DNA of 64,000 bases from Nannochloropsis oceanica. Its lineage: Eukaryota; Sar; Eustigmatophyceae; Eustigmatales; Monodopsidaceae. The position numbers and the translations under genes were made by a program. Positions 1-11,828 of the stretch are shown here, piece by piece (position 1 is the stretch's first letter; each line of letters starts with the position of its first letter). The stretch lies in assembly GCA_004519485.1 (NCBI GenBank), contig CP038106.1, forward strand, positions 941,501 through 1,005,500. The letters run 5' to 3'. The notes beneath the pieces were generated by a model that was not told where the DNA came from, made no database searches, and saw only the letters and a program-made list of their open reading frames with translations.

Positions 1-566
1 GGGCCGAGAGCTACATAAAGAAGTAAATCAACGAAGCAAGGAAAATGTATCCAACATAGAGCGAGTAGCTTTTCATTGTTCACTGCTTTTTTAATACAGG
101 TGGCATATCTCTCACGCATATAGTGGAAACCTAGGTCGTGAGTCTGTCTCCTTAAACGGCAGTCCTCATTTGCACATTCTACTCTTGCTTGGTGTTATTT
201 CTTACCCTCACCACACGATTATTGGTTCCTTTAATTCCAATCAATCTCATCTTTCCACTTTCGATTCGAATTTTTACAAGCATGGACTAGATCAGAACCC
301 ATGCACGCACAAAATTACGCGACGGAAGACACATATGTCTGCGTGGAGAATGATATTGACGTTATTTTACCCGCGACAAGAAGACACTATGGTACACAAC
401 AAAACAAACAAGGCATGGTCATCAAGAGACAAGTCTGCATGCTTTATCCTTTTCTCATTCTCTCCCTTCTCTCTCTTCTCATCCACATAGCAGCACGCGA
501 GGCGACAAAATGCGGCTGTCTCTTCCTCATATTTCCATTACTATTCACACATTCCCACTCACTCAC
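1..566. other. Intergenic, no gene seen
   Basis: AT- and CT-rich sequence between the window edge and the stop codon of the first gene (minus strand). The only open frames are short and overlap each other with no family resemblance. It probably holds the 3' UTR of the 567-3844 gene. Confidence 0.5.
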
Positions 567-3500
567 TCAAGCGGCCACTTCAATCCCCTTTTCATTCGCT
601 GCCTTCCAAATCAAGTGCTTTTGCGGATGGGTAGTGTAGGTGTTCATTATCGCCTGCACCGGCCCAGCAATAGCAGTAGAATGAGTCCTGCTCAACTCCG
701 CAAGCTTCGAAAAGCAACCAGCCACCGCCTCCACACAACTTATGTCCGCCGACGGCGGCCCCAACGCAGCAAGTAAAAAAATCTGATTTGAAAACAAACG
801 CTCCAACACACACGGCGGGAACTGTCCACCTCGAACACCGGCGAAGGCAAAATCCATCCACCTCTTAGCCTTCGCGAGACGCTCGGGTCCCTCACTGCTG
901 GCTTCCAACGAGGCCACAATAGATTTGACAGCCGACTGGACAACGCCTTCCACGAGGCGAATACCAATCGAAAGCTCGCCCATAGGGTCGAGCTGATGAA
1001 GGAGGGGGCGGACCAACGTTGGCAACGGGTCCGAGAAACAGCCACGGCACTTGAGGTACAAACCCAGGCTAGGCATGCCCTGCAGTGCACGAAGTACCAT
1101 CAAATGCACGCCACGGGTACCAGGTCCCCAGTTTTGCACTGCCCGCCGACACAGATTGAGGGCCATACCCTCGTAGTTCTTTCTGGGAACACGCGCCAAA
1201 GCCCGATCGATGACAGCGAGGGAGGCTTGCCCATAGACCACGGCATGACAGGCAATCCGCTCAAGCTGCGTGCGGGACTGGATACGGGGGAGGATGAGGC
1301 GAGAGAAGACTGCCAAGTACCTTCCTTCCTCATGGTTTATCGCCCATTCCAACGCCTGGGTGACTCGACCCGTGGAAAAGATCTCTTGTTCGTCCATCAG
1401 CAGAGGCTCAAGAAGGAGAAGTGTGGCTTGAAAGCCAATTTTAGACGATAACAAGTCAAGGTACCCGTCTAGCTGTCCCGTCGGGATAATAGTAGCAACG
1501 CGGTATAAAAACGGTCGCGACCTCACGAAGAGCAAGCTCGAAGGCGACAATGACGGCGCCGCCGCTGCGTCAGCAATATTTGTACCTCTAATCCCATCTC
1601 TCCCGTCCTGCAGAGCGCTTGGAGTTGTCTCAAAAGCCTCTAAAAAAGTCCGTACACGGAATAAAAAATCAGGTGTTACCACCCTTCGGTACTCATGCTG
1701 ATGCAAGCTCATAAAATCCATGTATTGGTCCACTTCCCCGTCTTCCAACGCCGCCTTAGTGCGCCACCGCTCAGCTCCTGCCACGCGGGACCCACTCTCT
1801 TGTCCTTCCCGATCCGAAGAACGGCGAATATTGGAAAACCTAGAAGAGGGAGCAGCTGCTGTTTTCTTCGGTAGAGTTGCTGGTGTTGTAGTGGGTAGGA
1901 CGATGACAGCGGGGGACGAGGCAGGATGAACCGGTTGGATGTGGGAGATAGAGGCGGGGTTTGGACTGCAGCACGTGTTATATTCGCCGACATCGCCGGG
2001 GGAGGATGTGGATGTGAGAGTGGTGGTATTGTTGTTGAAGGGGCCGGTTGGTCGAGAACGGGTCGTGGTGTTGATGGAGCGGTGTTGACAGATCATTTGC
2101 ATGTTCTCAAATTTTTTCATACCCATGATCCCCGGAATAGTCGCAAGCTTGCTAATGCTTAATCGATCCTTGTTATCCACCACTTCAGCCTTGCCACCCT
2201 CCTCATCCTCTTCCTCCTCCTCCTCACTGTCATAATCATCCTCATCATCCTCATCGTCACTGCCTCCTCCCCCCCGTTGCCGAGACTCCTGCTCCTCCAA
2301 AAGCATGCATCGCCACATCTCCGCGTCCAAGGCCTTGAGCCTAAATTCCTGACACAATACCTGAAAATCCTTCAACCCCGCGAGAACCTCCGATACCTTC
2401 CACAAACAGATATATGCATCACATTCATACACATCCGACACCAACAGAGCAGCTAGCTTGTTCTGTGTTTCATGCGGGCCCTGCACCGCTAACGCCTCGG
2501 GGCTTAAGTCCAGCTTTGCGAACTGCAAAGCACACCGAAAAGAGACCGCAAGGCTCCCACTGTGATGCTGTTGTTGTTGTGGCTGTTGTCGTTGCTGCTG
2601 CGGCTGCTGTTGCTCCGGTTGATGCTGGTATAGGTGTTGTTGCTGCTGCGGCGGCGGCGGTGGCTCAGGGTGCTGCAGCTCCAGTTGCTGTCCTTGTGGG
2701 TCTACGCAGGTAGCGGCAGGAGCAAGGCTGTGGTTGACAGCGCCCCAAGCACCACCGCTAGCCAGAATGCCCGTACAGGCCGCTGCGGTGCTGGTGCAAC
2801 TCGCATTTCCAACTTTGTTGTTTCTGCTGCTGCGGCTGCTGATGTTGGTTTTGCGGATGCGGGCGACCAGGCGGCGAAATTGATGGCGTTGGGGAGGGGG
2901 CATATAGGGGAGAAGGGCGAACCAGAGGTTGCCAAGCGTGTTCATGACCTCGGCGTGGAGCACGGGCTCATTTTCAATGATGAAACGATCGGCAGCTTTT
3001 CCTAAATACTGCAGTGTCAAACGCCGTGCAGCCTCCACAGAATTGTCCCAGTCTCCCATAGTGAGAGATGTGCGGACGAGCTCGATGGCGTCTTCGATGT
3101 ACTGCTTTATGAGCTCTCGGCCCCAGGTGCAGTAGCTGGCCTTGCCCTCGCCTATGGCGCCGGAACTGCTGCGTTCTGCGCCACTCCACCGGTACTAAAT
3201 GAAGAGAAGGGAGGGGTATGGGAGGATAGAATGCTCATGAACTCACTTGCGATTACAGGATAGTGTGTATGCAATTCATTTTGTGAGGTAACCCTCCCTC
3301 CTTCCTTGCTCCCCCCCTCCGTTCCAAAAGATCGGGGTGGTCTTACCATAACGCGTCGGTTTATGTTTTCGGCCCGCAAGAGCACGTCCAACTCCTTGAA
3401 CATGTTAGACAGGAGCTTTTCCACCTGTCGTACTATCTCAGATCGTGCGCGGGGCTTGTCGATGGCTCGTGTGAAGGTCTTTCCTGTGGCTCCGTGTCCT

Positions 3501-3844
3501 CCAGCTGTTGAGGTCAATGAGCTCTCCAGGCAGGCAGCTGCGCCCCGGCCGCCGTCCTCCTCGTCGACGTCCAGGTCCTCGGCCGCCATCTCGTCGCCTT
3601 CACCAGACATCCCATTGTGTGTGGTATTGCTGCGGCTTCGTTTCTTATTGCCTGAGAGGCTGTTGGTGGTGGCACTGCTCGACAAGGAGGCCGACTTGGG
3701 ACACGTACCCCCTCTTTGCGGCGCCGAGTTTGTCGTGGTGCTTTTCGAGGAGTCGGAGGCCGGTAAGGGGCGCTTGCGCTTGCGCTGGGTGACCCGGCCA
3801 GATGTGCCATCGATGGCCATATTACTGTGGATTTGGTGATGCAT
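567..3844 (-). CDS. Large uncharacterised nuclear-type protein, two exons
   Basis: I do not recognise the family. Two exons join cleanly: exon 1 is 3844-3347, exon 2 is 3194-567, and the 152-nt intron (GTAAGA...TTTAG, phase 0) restores one frame of about 1041 residues. The N-terminal 100 residues are basic and Ser/Thr-rich with a likely nuclear signal (QRKRKRPL), then an acidic run (DVDEEDGG). Two helical stretches follow across the splice junction. The middle is low complexity: poly-Gln/His near residue 300 and a long Asp/Glu tract near 440. The last 400 residues look like an all-helical repeat fold rich in Leu and Ala. Basic-acidic-Gln composition suggests a nuclear scaffold or transcription-related role, but that is inference. 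The start could also be ATG 3820. ATG 3991 is in frame but adds a hydrophobic, unlikely leader. Confidence 0.7.
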
Positions 3845-5653
3845 GGGTTGTTTTTGTGGGGTTTGTGCTGGGCATGCTATAGGGGCAGACGGCGAGTGGC
3901 ACGCTTTCTGCCTGCAAAAAAGAGCAGGAGAGGGTGGGTAAACCTGGGCAAGGGTGTACATGGTGAGTAGTGCTACGGGTAAAAAGATCATGTCAGTATA
4001 TTTGTTTGTGGAGGATAAAGTGTGTAGGCTGCAGGTCCAGGCGGAAACAAGACACTAGGCCCCGGGTAAAGAGAAGCAAGGAGAAACAACATGAGGAGAT
4101 GCGAAAGGGGGACGTCAGCGCCAGTCAGCAGACAGCAGGCGAATTCATGAATTTTAAAAACCGATTTCACGTGGCTCTGGCAGGAAACCCTAGCAAATGA
4201 TTGCCAGTGGTACAGTTGGCAAGCCAATATCTCCTTCGCTATTATGATGCAATGCAGCGTTAATCGGGCGTCTCAGGGGCTCACTTAGAGGCTTTCCAGA
4301 AGGGATCGAGAGGCCGATGAGAGCCTGCTTGCCACCGCATGCGTACTGCTTCAACTCGCCCTCCGTCCTCCGCCGGCTGTTTTTCTTGGAGCTAGTTTAC
4401 GCATCCATCCTCGTACAGTGCTTGGCTTTTTTTAATATGAATGATGAATGACACTTATTGTTGGATTTTTTGTACATAGATAAACCTACATGTGATGCGT
4501 GATAGATGGCGGGGGGGATGGATATCTGTTCGGTGGGTGGTGTCAAGGACAGCCCTCAGCACGCACAGCCGGACGCCTGGATGCTCCGCCTCCTGCTTCG
4601 ATCGCACGCTTGAAAAACATGTGTCTCAAAGAAACTTGTGAATCGTCTTGGAGGTGCCGGAATAGAAATACTACGCAAGGGTCCTAGTTTTCTTGCGATG
4701 TGTGATCTTCTTAAATTGTTTGGTTGCCACGCGTAGGCGCCTTCAGGTATTTCGTGTAAGATCGTTCAACGAAGTTCACTTTTGAACTTTTTCTTTTTCC
4801 CCTGTATTCGCCCATTTGAAGGCTTACCATCCTGTCGGAATGACCATGAAACGACGTCAAGCAGACTTACACGACAGAAATACAGTTTTTACCCGCCTCT
4901 CCGACTGTGCTCGCACGACGAAAAAATTGCATGCAACAGGGAAAGTAGTGTAGAAACGCGAAGCAGAAGGCCGCAAGGCTATTATTCTGAGAGCCCCAAA
5001 AACAAGTAATTCCCCCTTTAAAAAGAAAAATAGATCTCAAGGCAGACCCACATTTGATAGAGCATCATCCTGAAACATTGACTTCTTACAGTCATTTTAA
5101 CTTTTTTTTTTCCATGAATATTTTCCTGGCAGCTCCGCCATCCTCTCATTTTCCACCCAAAGGTCGTGTGTTGCTGATTTCCCTCCAAAGTCGGGGTGGC
5201 TTCTATGTTATATCTTTTCCTTTCATATATGTCGTAATATTGCTTGAGGATGGGGGGGGGGGGGGGCAAAGAACGGTGGGGCTGCTCCGCCCAAGGAAAA
5301 ATATGGGACGCAAGCCGTCGTCCACCAACCCAAAAAGGCACAAGCATGTCCTTGATGCTGAGGCTTCAAAGCTAAAAGTAGGACCTATGCAACCAAAAAA
5401 GGGAAGGACCAAATACAGTCAAAGCCAGAAAAAGGGAAAAAAACATGCAAAAGAAAACAGCAAGCCGAGAGGTTTTTCTCATTTTGTAGTTGTTCATGTC
5501 TCGTAGCCACCTATTCTCTTACTCCCGACGAGTATCTGAGTTGAACAGGAAGCGTACGTTTGCTTCTGTACTCAAAACATGGCAAGGACAAGGGCGTGCA
5601 CACAAAAAACCCTATTCTTTTTCCCAACCCTCCTCCAATATCATCAGAAGAGC
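3845..5653. other. Intergenic, no gene seen
   Basis: About 1.8 kb between the start of the first gene and the stop of the L13a gene, both on the minus strand. Short open frames on both strands lack family features. A run of more than a dozen G lies near 5251-5266. The stretch should hold the promoter of the upstream gene and the L13a 3' UTR. Confidence 0.5.
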
Positions 5654-6617
5654 TCACTTAGCCTTTTTCACAGGCGCGGCGATGCGCTCCGCAGTAGGGG
5701 TAGGGGCGACGTGGTAGCCAAAGCCAGCTAGAACACTATTGACTGCAGCGAGATCGGACGCGGCCTTGCGCTCGGCAAGAGCCTTGGCAGCAGTGCCTGC
5801 CTTCTTTTGCTGGTAGAACGCCTCAGCCCTGATCTTTCGCTTGGACTCCAGACGGGCCACCAGGTCCCGGTGGCCCCAGCCCACCTCGTGCGCCAACTTG
5901 CCCAGGGTGCAGAAGCGACGGCCGGGCTTGAGGCGGAGGATCTTGAGGGCTTGAGGTACGACCACGCGCTTCTTGGTGTCGAACGGGGCGGGGATGCCTT
6001 CAAAAGTCTGTTTTTGATGAGAGGGTGGTGTAAATATATCAGGAATAAAGGTAAGGTCGCCCTGCTGGAAAGGAAAGTGCATACATGCCATTCATGATGT
6101 GCTCTGTACTATCAATCGCTTGATCATTTATCACAAGTGAAGTGTGTCACACATGTCACACATCAACGTAAAACCTTTCTGATCCTCTACCCTGTCATAA
6201 AGCAGAAACCATTTTGATTCAGGCAACTATAATGGATGAGCGGCCTACTTCAAGAGCTCTTGTTCCTCTTCTCCTCTGCTCCTGCACCTATGCAGCAGCA
6301 CGTACCGTGAGGCGCTCGAGGGCCTGGGCGCCACGGAAGGTCTTGTGGGGGACCATGCCACGGATGGTGCGCCAGAGGATGCGGGATGGGGCACGATAAT
6401 GGAAGGGGCCCTTCGTGGGGTTGGTATTAGTCCGCTTGCGCAGGAACTGCATGTAGCGGGTGTGGTTACGCGTCAGGCCGCCCGAGATCATAAGCTCCTC
6501 GCATCGCACCACGACCACCTTCTGGCCCGAAAGAAGCTCCTTGGCCACGATAGAGGCCAGCCGGCCAAGCAGATGACCACGGCCGTCGATGATCACCTCT
6601 TTGGAATCGAAGGTCAT
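5654..6617 (-). CDS. RPL13A: 60S ribosomal protein L13a (uL13)
   Basis: Component of the cytosolic large ribosomal subunit. Exon 1 (6617-6306) encodes [20 protein letters not shown], the start of the L13a core, and continues through RKRTNTNP and [14 protein letters not shown]. Exon 2 (6007-5654) resumes with [27 protein letters not shown] and [11 protein letters not shown], all hallmark uL13 motifs. The intron (6305-6008, 298 nt) has donor GTACGT and acceptor AACAG and is phase 0, giving ERLT-TFEGIP across the junction, as in animal and plant L13a. Total length is 221 residues, near the usual 200. ATG 6617 is chosen because the protein begins there in the family pattern; the upstream in-frame ATG at 6719 adds an unrelated leader. 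The C-terminus is Ala/Lys-rich as expected. Confidence 0.97.
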
Positions 6618-7568
6618 CCTTGCACTGTACGGGAAGGTGTGCAGGAAAGCGCTGGAATGAGTATGTGATAAGGCATGGAGAAAGAAGGAGTGTCGGGTGA
6701 AGGTGCAAGGAGCATCCAAGCAGGGTGTGCTAGTCCGGCTGCGCCACTCTCCACCGCATCGGCATCAGTGAAGGCAATACAACGTACGCTGCCCAGACCC
6801 TCCAATCCCCTGGAATTTTTCTGCCCTTCTCTGCTTCCTGTTTCGCCATCCATCTTCTCGTGCCTCATGGCTTCAGTCTTGTGCCTCCTTCACAATCGTG
6901 CCTTGGCCACTCCGACGCCGTCAGGTGCAGCCGTGGCATCAAAGAAAGGTGGATGTATATGCACGTGTGGAGAAAGGTTGTTTAAAAGCTTTCTTGGTAC
7001 GGTGAGAGGTAGTGTGAGAAGAGGGGAGGCTGAGGCTGCTCATGCTCGCCGTCCGTCCATCCAGATGGTGATGTAATTATCATCCGTAATATTGGCATAA
7101 GGCAACCAAAAGGCTTGTAAAGAGGTCAAAATTGGATAATCAACATACACACACCATGGAATCACGCCAAACTTAGCCTGTGTACTCAATAAATAATCTG
7201 TATAATAAAAATAATAAGCATATTTTTTTGCATCCATATTTGGTCAAGTTTTGATGGTGGTCGGTCCTCTGAAGGGGTCTCCAGATGTGGTCTGCCACTT
7301 CCAGCTTTTGATTGCTCTCGAACACGGCTTTGTTTTCCTAGTCTCAATTATTATGTCGGAGCAAATCTAAAAGCTGATTTAAATGGTGGTGCTGGATTTC
7401 CGTAAAAATGACAATTATGGTATGTTACGCAATAATGGTCCCGGGGGCCCCACCCCAACAAATGCGATGGGGGGCATTCCGCAGCTGCAGGACCTCAATT
7501 GTTCAGAATAACTTGTTCGTCACCACAGATAAAACACAGTTACAGGAGCATCTTCATCAAGCCGACAG
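6618..7568. other. Divergent intergenic region between RPL13A and PSMG4
   Basis: The L13a gene starts leftward and the PSMG4 gene starts rightward, so this 950-bp stretch must contain both promoters. No conserved open frame is seen. The part around 7080-7240 is AT-rich, the rest is CT-rich. Confidence 0.5.
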
Positions 7569-8202
7569 ATGGCTGAGGAGTCTCCTGTACCCGCGCCGGC
7601 GAACCGCATGGCTCCTCCTGCTTCGATGAGTACCTCGTCCTCCACCTGCGCATCATCGTCGTTATCGTCATTGGGTAAGTCATCCTGGCCTGGTCTGGCG
7701 CTCCTTTTATGGTTTCGATTGGGTGGCGGTAGGCTACACTTCAAAATCCTTGTAAGCCACGGTTTTTGCACCCCTCTAAAAACTCCCCTTTTCTTACTCC
7801 CCTTCCGCCCTCCCTACAGCCCCACACACCGCTCCTCCAAGGGAGCATATGCAGCTGTACACGGCGACGGAGCGGAGCACGGAGGGGGATTTGGTGGCGT
7901 CAATGCATCTACTCGTTGGGGACGGGTGCTGCTTTATCTGGATTGGAGAAGCCGGCAATGCCCCGCCCATGGGCTCGTTATGTGTGGCAACCATGACCCC
8001 TTATGACAACCTCCCCGTATCCTCCACCCTCTTGCGGGATGCCCCCGACAATGATCAGTGCCAGTCAATGGCACATCGTTTGGCGAAGCGGACGGGGCAG
8101 CAGGTCTTTAGTAGTTGCAGTCTGCCGGCCTCCCCCGCCCACTTGCCTCTGCTGGCGGCTTTGGAGAAGCGGGCGTATGAAGTTTTGACAGAGCCAAATT
8201 GA
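7569..8202 (+). CDS. PSMG4: Proteasome assembly chaperone 4 homologue
   Basis: PAC4 pairs with PAC3 and helps assemble the alpha ring of the 20S proteasome. Exon 2 (7820-8202) encodes the core: LVGDGCCFIWIGEAG, LCVATMTPYDNLPVSSTLL, MAHRLAKRTGQQVFSSCSLP and a terminal LEKRAYEVL. These match the PAC4 order: a beta strand with 'F.WVG', the 'YD.IPVSTSLLGD' loop, 'LA.RLARKT.KQVFVS.NL', and a last helix. Exon 1 (7569-7674) adds a Ser/Pro-rich 35-residue leader. The intron (7675-7819, 145 nt; GTAAGT...CTACAG) is phase 1 and keeps the frame. The predicted protein is 162 residues, longer than the human one (about 123) because of the leader. ATG 7849 inside exon 2 is an alternative start if the leader exon is not used. 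Identity rests on motif order from memory. Confidence 0.85.
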
Positions 8203-8985
8203 TGATATAGGCCTACGCGAAGAAAGAAGATGGAGAAGATACTTCCAGCTTTGCGATAACAAATATAACATGTGCCATGTAGATTTTTTTACAAGTTGTG
8301 TGTACGTAGTGGTTTTCCGGGTTTCACTTTTCCTCCAAAAAAGAAAGACAGTCGTCCCCTCCTTTCCTCATGAGGCGTGGCTGGTTGAGCTTTTTCTCTC
8401 TCCATCTATCTCTATGCCCCTCTGCTTGTCCCTGTTCTGTCATTTCCCTCTATATGCCGAACGACACCGCTAGAAGTGTTTTCTGCTGCTGCTGCTGCAG
8501 CTGCAGTCGATGCTGGTGTGGCGGATATCGTTGTTTCAGTTGCTGCTTCAGCTGTTGTTCCTGTTAAGAGTTACCAAGAGCGACGGTAACTACTTCTTTT
8601 CCTTGGTTTCTACCGACACCACCATTAAATGGACCAGGTGGAATCATTACGCCAACAGCAGCACCAGCAGCACCAGCAGCACCAGCCGGGACCGCCGCCG
8701 TGTCCATCGTCGTCGCCTTTGTTGTCTCCTCCAGTATCAACGGAAAAGATGTTGTCGTATCCTCCGCCTGCCGCGACTGCTGCTGCTACTGCTGCTGCTG
8801 CTGCTGCTGCTGCTGAAGAAGCACTGGTTTGATTTGATCTATACATGGGGCCTGCGGCTCAAGATAGGGAGGAGAGGAGGAAAGGCCCTCATCGTCATAA
8901 GTCATCGGCATCAGGGACTGCATGGACGGTAAAGGCCAGACAGTGACACTCGAAAAGATACTATCGTGGCACAGGCGAGGGTCAC
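8203..8985. repeat. Intergenic with CTG/CAG trinucleotide repeats
   Basis: Between the PSMG4 stop and the homeodomain gene stop (convergent). Clusters of CTG/CAG triplets sit near 8481-8500, 8645-8686 and 8774-8820. An open frame at 8510-8932 (+) is only poly-Leu/Arg translated from these repeats, so I do not call it a gene. The region should contain both 3' UTRs. Confidence 0.6.
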
Positions 8986-9932
8986 TTAGATGTGCTTGTG
9001 CTGCTGCTGGAAAAAAATCATGCTGAAAGGTTCGGTGCCAACTCCTCCTCCTCCCTCACCTTTTCCTCCTCCCTTGCTGGTTTTCTGGTCGGTGCAGGGA
9101 CCCCACACGCGCGTCCTCTTCGTGTGGCCCATCCCACTGTTTTTTCCTATTATCTGATTGGGTTCCTTAAATCTCTTATCGACGGCACGTGCATCAATAC
9201 TGCCTATACTGTCGGCGAAATCACCAAGCGGTTGGCGGCGACCGCGCTTGGTGCCAGTGCCAGCATCAGTGGTGGGAGGAGCTATGTGGTTACTTATGTC
9301 ATGGTAGAACTCATGACTTACAGAGAGGAAGGGAAAGAGATGAAAAGACAGAAAATGATGAGCAAGTGCAGACTGCATCAGTAACACTTTCACTCCCTCC
9401 CTTCCTTACATTGATTCATCCACCCCTCCCTCCCTCTCTTTTCCAGCAATAGTGCGTACTTCCGGCGGCGATCGTTATAGTAGTACTTGGTGATGACGGG
9501 TCTCGGCACCCCTGTGCGCATCGCGAAGCTTTCAAAAAAAAACTTTCGGTCGTAAGGATGGCCTTCCCAGGATTGGAAACAGGTGCGAAAGTAGACTTTC
9601 AATTCGTGACTTAGCTTGCGAGCCTTCTTCTTCCCTTCCCTGCTCTCTGGGTTTTTTTCATCACATGAAAGAGGGCCAAAGCCCGACAACTACCCAGTTG
9701 ACCCTCCAGCCATGTGCTGCTGTTGCCGCAGCTGTGACTGATGCAGCGGTTGTTGCTCCTCTTCGTGTGGTAGTGCCGAGGGAGGATATTGTATATAGGG
9801 AGATGGAGATGGAAGGGTTGGGACAGTAACGCTGGTCATGATGCGAGCATTGGCGCTTGGCGGTTGGGCTTGAAGGAATTGATGGCGAGACGGTGGTTGT
9901 GGTGGCTTTGGCGGCTGCACCAAAAACTCCAT
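8986..9932 (-). CDS. Divergent homeodomain protein, TALE-like
   Basis: Likely nuclear DNA-binding regulator. Three exons are proposed: 9932-9694, 9639-9460 and 9316-8986, with introns of 54 nt (phase 2) and 143 nt (phase 2), giving 249 residues. Exon 1 is Pro/Gln-rich. Exon 2 holds the homeodomain, about residues 82-140: helix 1 LSHELKVYFRTCFQSW, the loop EGHPY, helix 2 RKFFFESFAMRTG, and recognition helix VITKYYYNDRRR. The 'HPY' loop recalls three-residue-extension (TALE) homeodomains, whose loop reads 'HPYP' or 'NPYP'. The invariant WF of helix 3 is replaced by YY, while the Asn and Arg that contact DNA are kept. The C-terminal exon is basic then Gly-rich. An in-frame start at 10037 and read-through of exon 2 into a short tail stopping at 9390 are alternatives. 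Confidence 0.65.
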
Positions 9933-11477
9933 CGGAAGTCTAAGTAAGTGGACGGGGTAGGGGTGGAGAGAGTTGAGAGGGGCGGGGAGGTCGTACGGCC
10001 CTTGGCGTCGTGGCAATCGGCAAACTGCAGCTCCCAAAGCTTCGGGGTTTGAGAGACATTCTTACCCTTGGCACAATTTCTTGCTTTTGTTTAATGGCGT
10101 TGAGGAGCAACGGATGACGATGGCGTCGAAGGAAAGAAAAAACAGCGGCTCGGCGTTGCGGTTGCGGCCACGCAAGAGCGCCAGAGTTCAATTATGGTTA
10201 GTGGGACTGCCTTTGCCGCAGCCAAAGCGCGATCATGTATTTTGTGTGTCGTACGTAAACAACATAGGGATGAGAACACGGAAAGGTTGGAACGAATGCC
10301 AGCGAGCGATTCGACGCCGGGTATTTGAAAACGTAAGCCAAGTTGTTTCTTTTGAGTATACCCAGAGGGGGCATTATTTGGTGCGCGACGAAGCTGTCCG
10401 ACACCGTGCCGCCCAGAGCATTGCAGCTTCATGGGTAGACGCTTAGATATTATGCATTTAAATCACTGCGGGGCCAGTGCGGCTCTGAGACATGAATGCC
10501 CGTCCTCGACCATAACACCCCCCGCCACAGCAACGGATATGTTCCGATCAGAGATAGGTAGACAGAATCTCAAATCCCAACCCTGATAATTCTATAACTT
10601 AATGCTTGAACGATTGTTCTATAATAACTATGCCTCTCTTTCGCCGTCCTTATCTCTCTCATTGCTCGGTAGTGGTAGCCCGGGGTGTCGTCGCCATTCG
10701 TATCCTTCCGGGCCTCTATTTATCTTATAAAACTTCTAGCACGGCTTGGAAAAACCCCGCCTAGCTCTCACTTTAGGCTTTACACAAATATCATCCCAGG
10801 CTCCCCATTCTCGTGCAACCTCGTCAAATATTGCGTATTCATTTCTCTCCACGAAGTTAAACCATACTTCATACTTTGCTTGTACTGTTTTCTCTTGCCA
10901 GTTGTCCGCCTTAATTTTATTCTACGACTTCAAGATACATCAGCATGGTGAAAATTCTTCTTTGAACGACAGTAGTTCCCGAAAGGTCTGTCCAACACGT
11001 GGCTCCCACTGCTGTGGCCCTCGCGCTGAGGTGCTAAACGGGTCACACACTAGTGACTAGGGCCGTCATATCCAGCTGAGTGCACACAGCCATAGATGCT
11101 CGCGTTGAGTCGATATGGCGCTGCATGAGATGGACTCTGTGTCGGATTCTAATTTTTAAAGAAGAGTCCACGTCGCTTATATTGTCCGTAAGGCGTCGCA
11201 TTTGTGCTCGTTATGGTGATAAAACCCAAAAAAAGTAAAAAGAGCAAAAAACTTACATAACTTTCTGTATAGTCCGTGCGACCCCAGCGAGGAGTATTAT
11301 GGGCTGTGTCCAACACGAAATAGTATTTTTCACGTGAATTGTTCATGTCTGGAGCGCTCACGGTCCGATGATCACGTCCATGAAAAAGTATGGTGAGATC
11401 CGCGCATCGAAAGAAGGTGGCTCGTGGTTTCCGTGATGGGCCACGCACAAAGGTGTTGGTGTAGTCGGACCCGGACT
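9933..11477. other. Intergenic, one unassigned ORF
   Basis: Upstream of the homeodomain gene. Overlapping open frames around 9973-10446 on both strands look like shadows without family features. A 114-codon minus-strand frame (11493-11149) has a hydrophobic stretch near its end and a possible donor (GTAAGT) near 11255, but I cannot assign it. It stops within the copied segment that begins at 11478. Confidence 0.4.
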
Positions 11478-11828
11478 TTACAGACGCCGTCATCTGTTGC
11501 GGCCAAGCATGTTATAGCTGACTGTAGAGACATCACGGAGACCCTCCACCGATGCGTTTTTTCCCTTTCGTCTATTCGGTGAACACAGATGCAACAGATG
11601 TTTCTTCTTTCGATGAGGAAGAAAATCAACTAAAAAATAACTTGTTCTCTCTTTTTTTTCTTCTTTTTTTCACACACCACGGCCTTCATGCACCCGGCTT
11701 TTCTGCCACGTATATTTTGCCGGGGACGGGTATTGTGGATTCCTTCCGTATTTGCACCTCGACATAAGCCCGCAGCTCGAGACCATAAGCGGCCAATAAC
11801 CTTACAATGTAGGCGTGTGTTTGCGCAT
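11478..11828 (-). pseudogene. Copied 3' end of the TPR-methyltransferase gene
   Basis: This 351-bp segment matches 16538-16887 in the same orientation with about six visible differences (five substitutions and one single-base indel). In the source locus the matching part is the 3' UTR plus roughly the last 47 codons of the methyltransferase gene at 16745-18071. The copy keeps the C-terminal coding part (ending near 11690 on the minus strand) and UTR but no upstream exons, so it cannot make the enzyme. It stops exactly where the foldback element begins (shared GCGCAT at the edge), so the element marks the breakpoint. A gene fragment by segmental duplication is the simplest reading. Confidence 0.85.

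Noticed and set aside
8510-8932. 140-codon plus-strand ORF rich in Leu
   Set aside because: Almost entirely a translation of CTG/CAG triplet repeats; no normal-composition segment.
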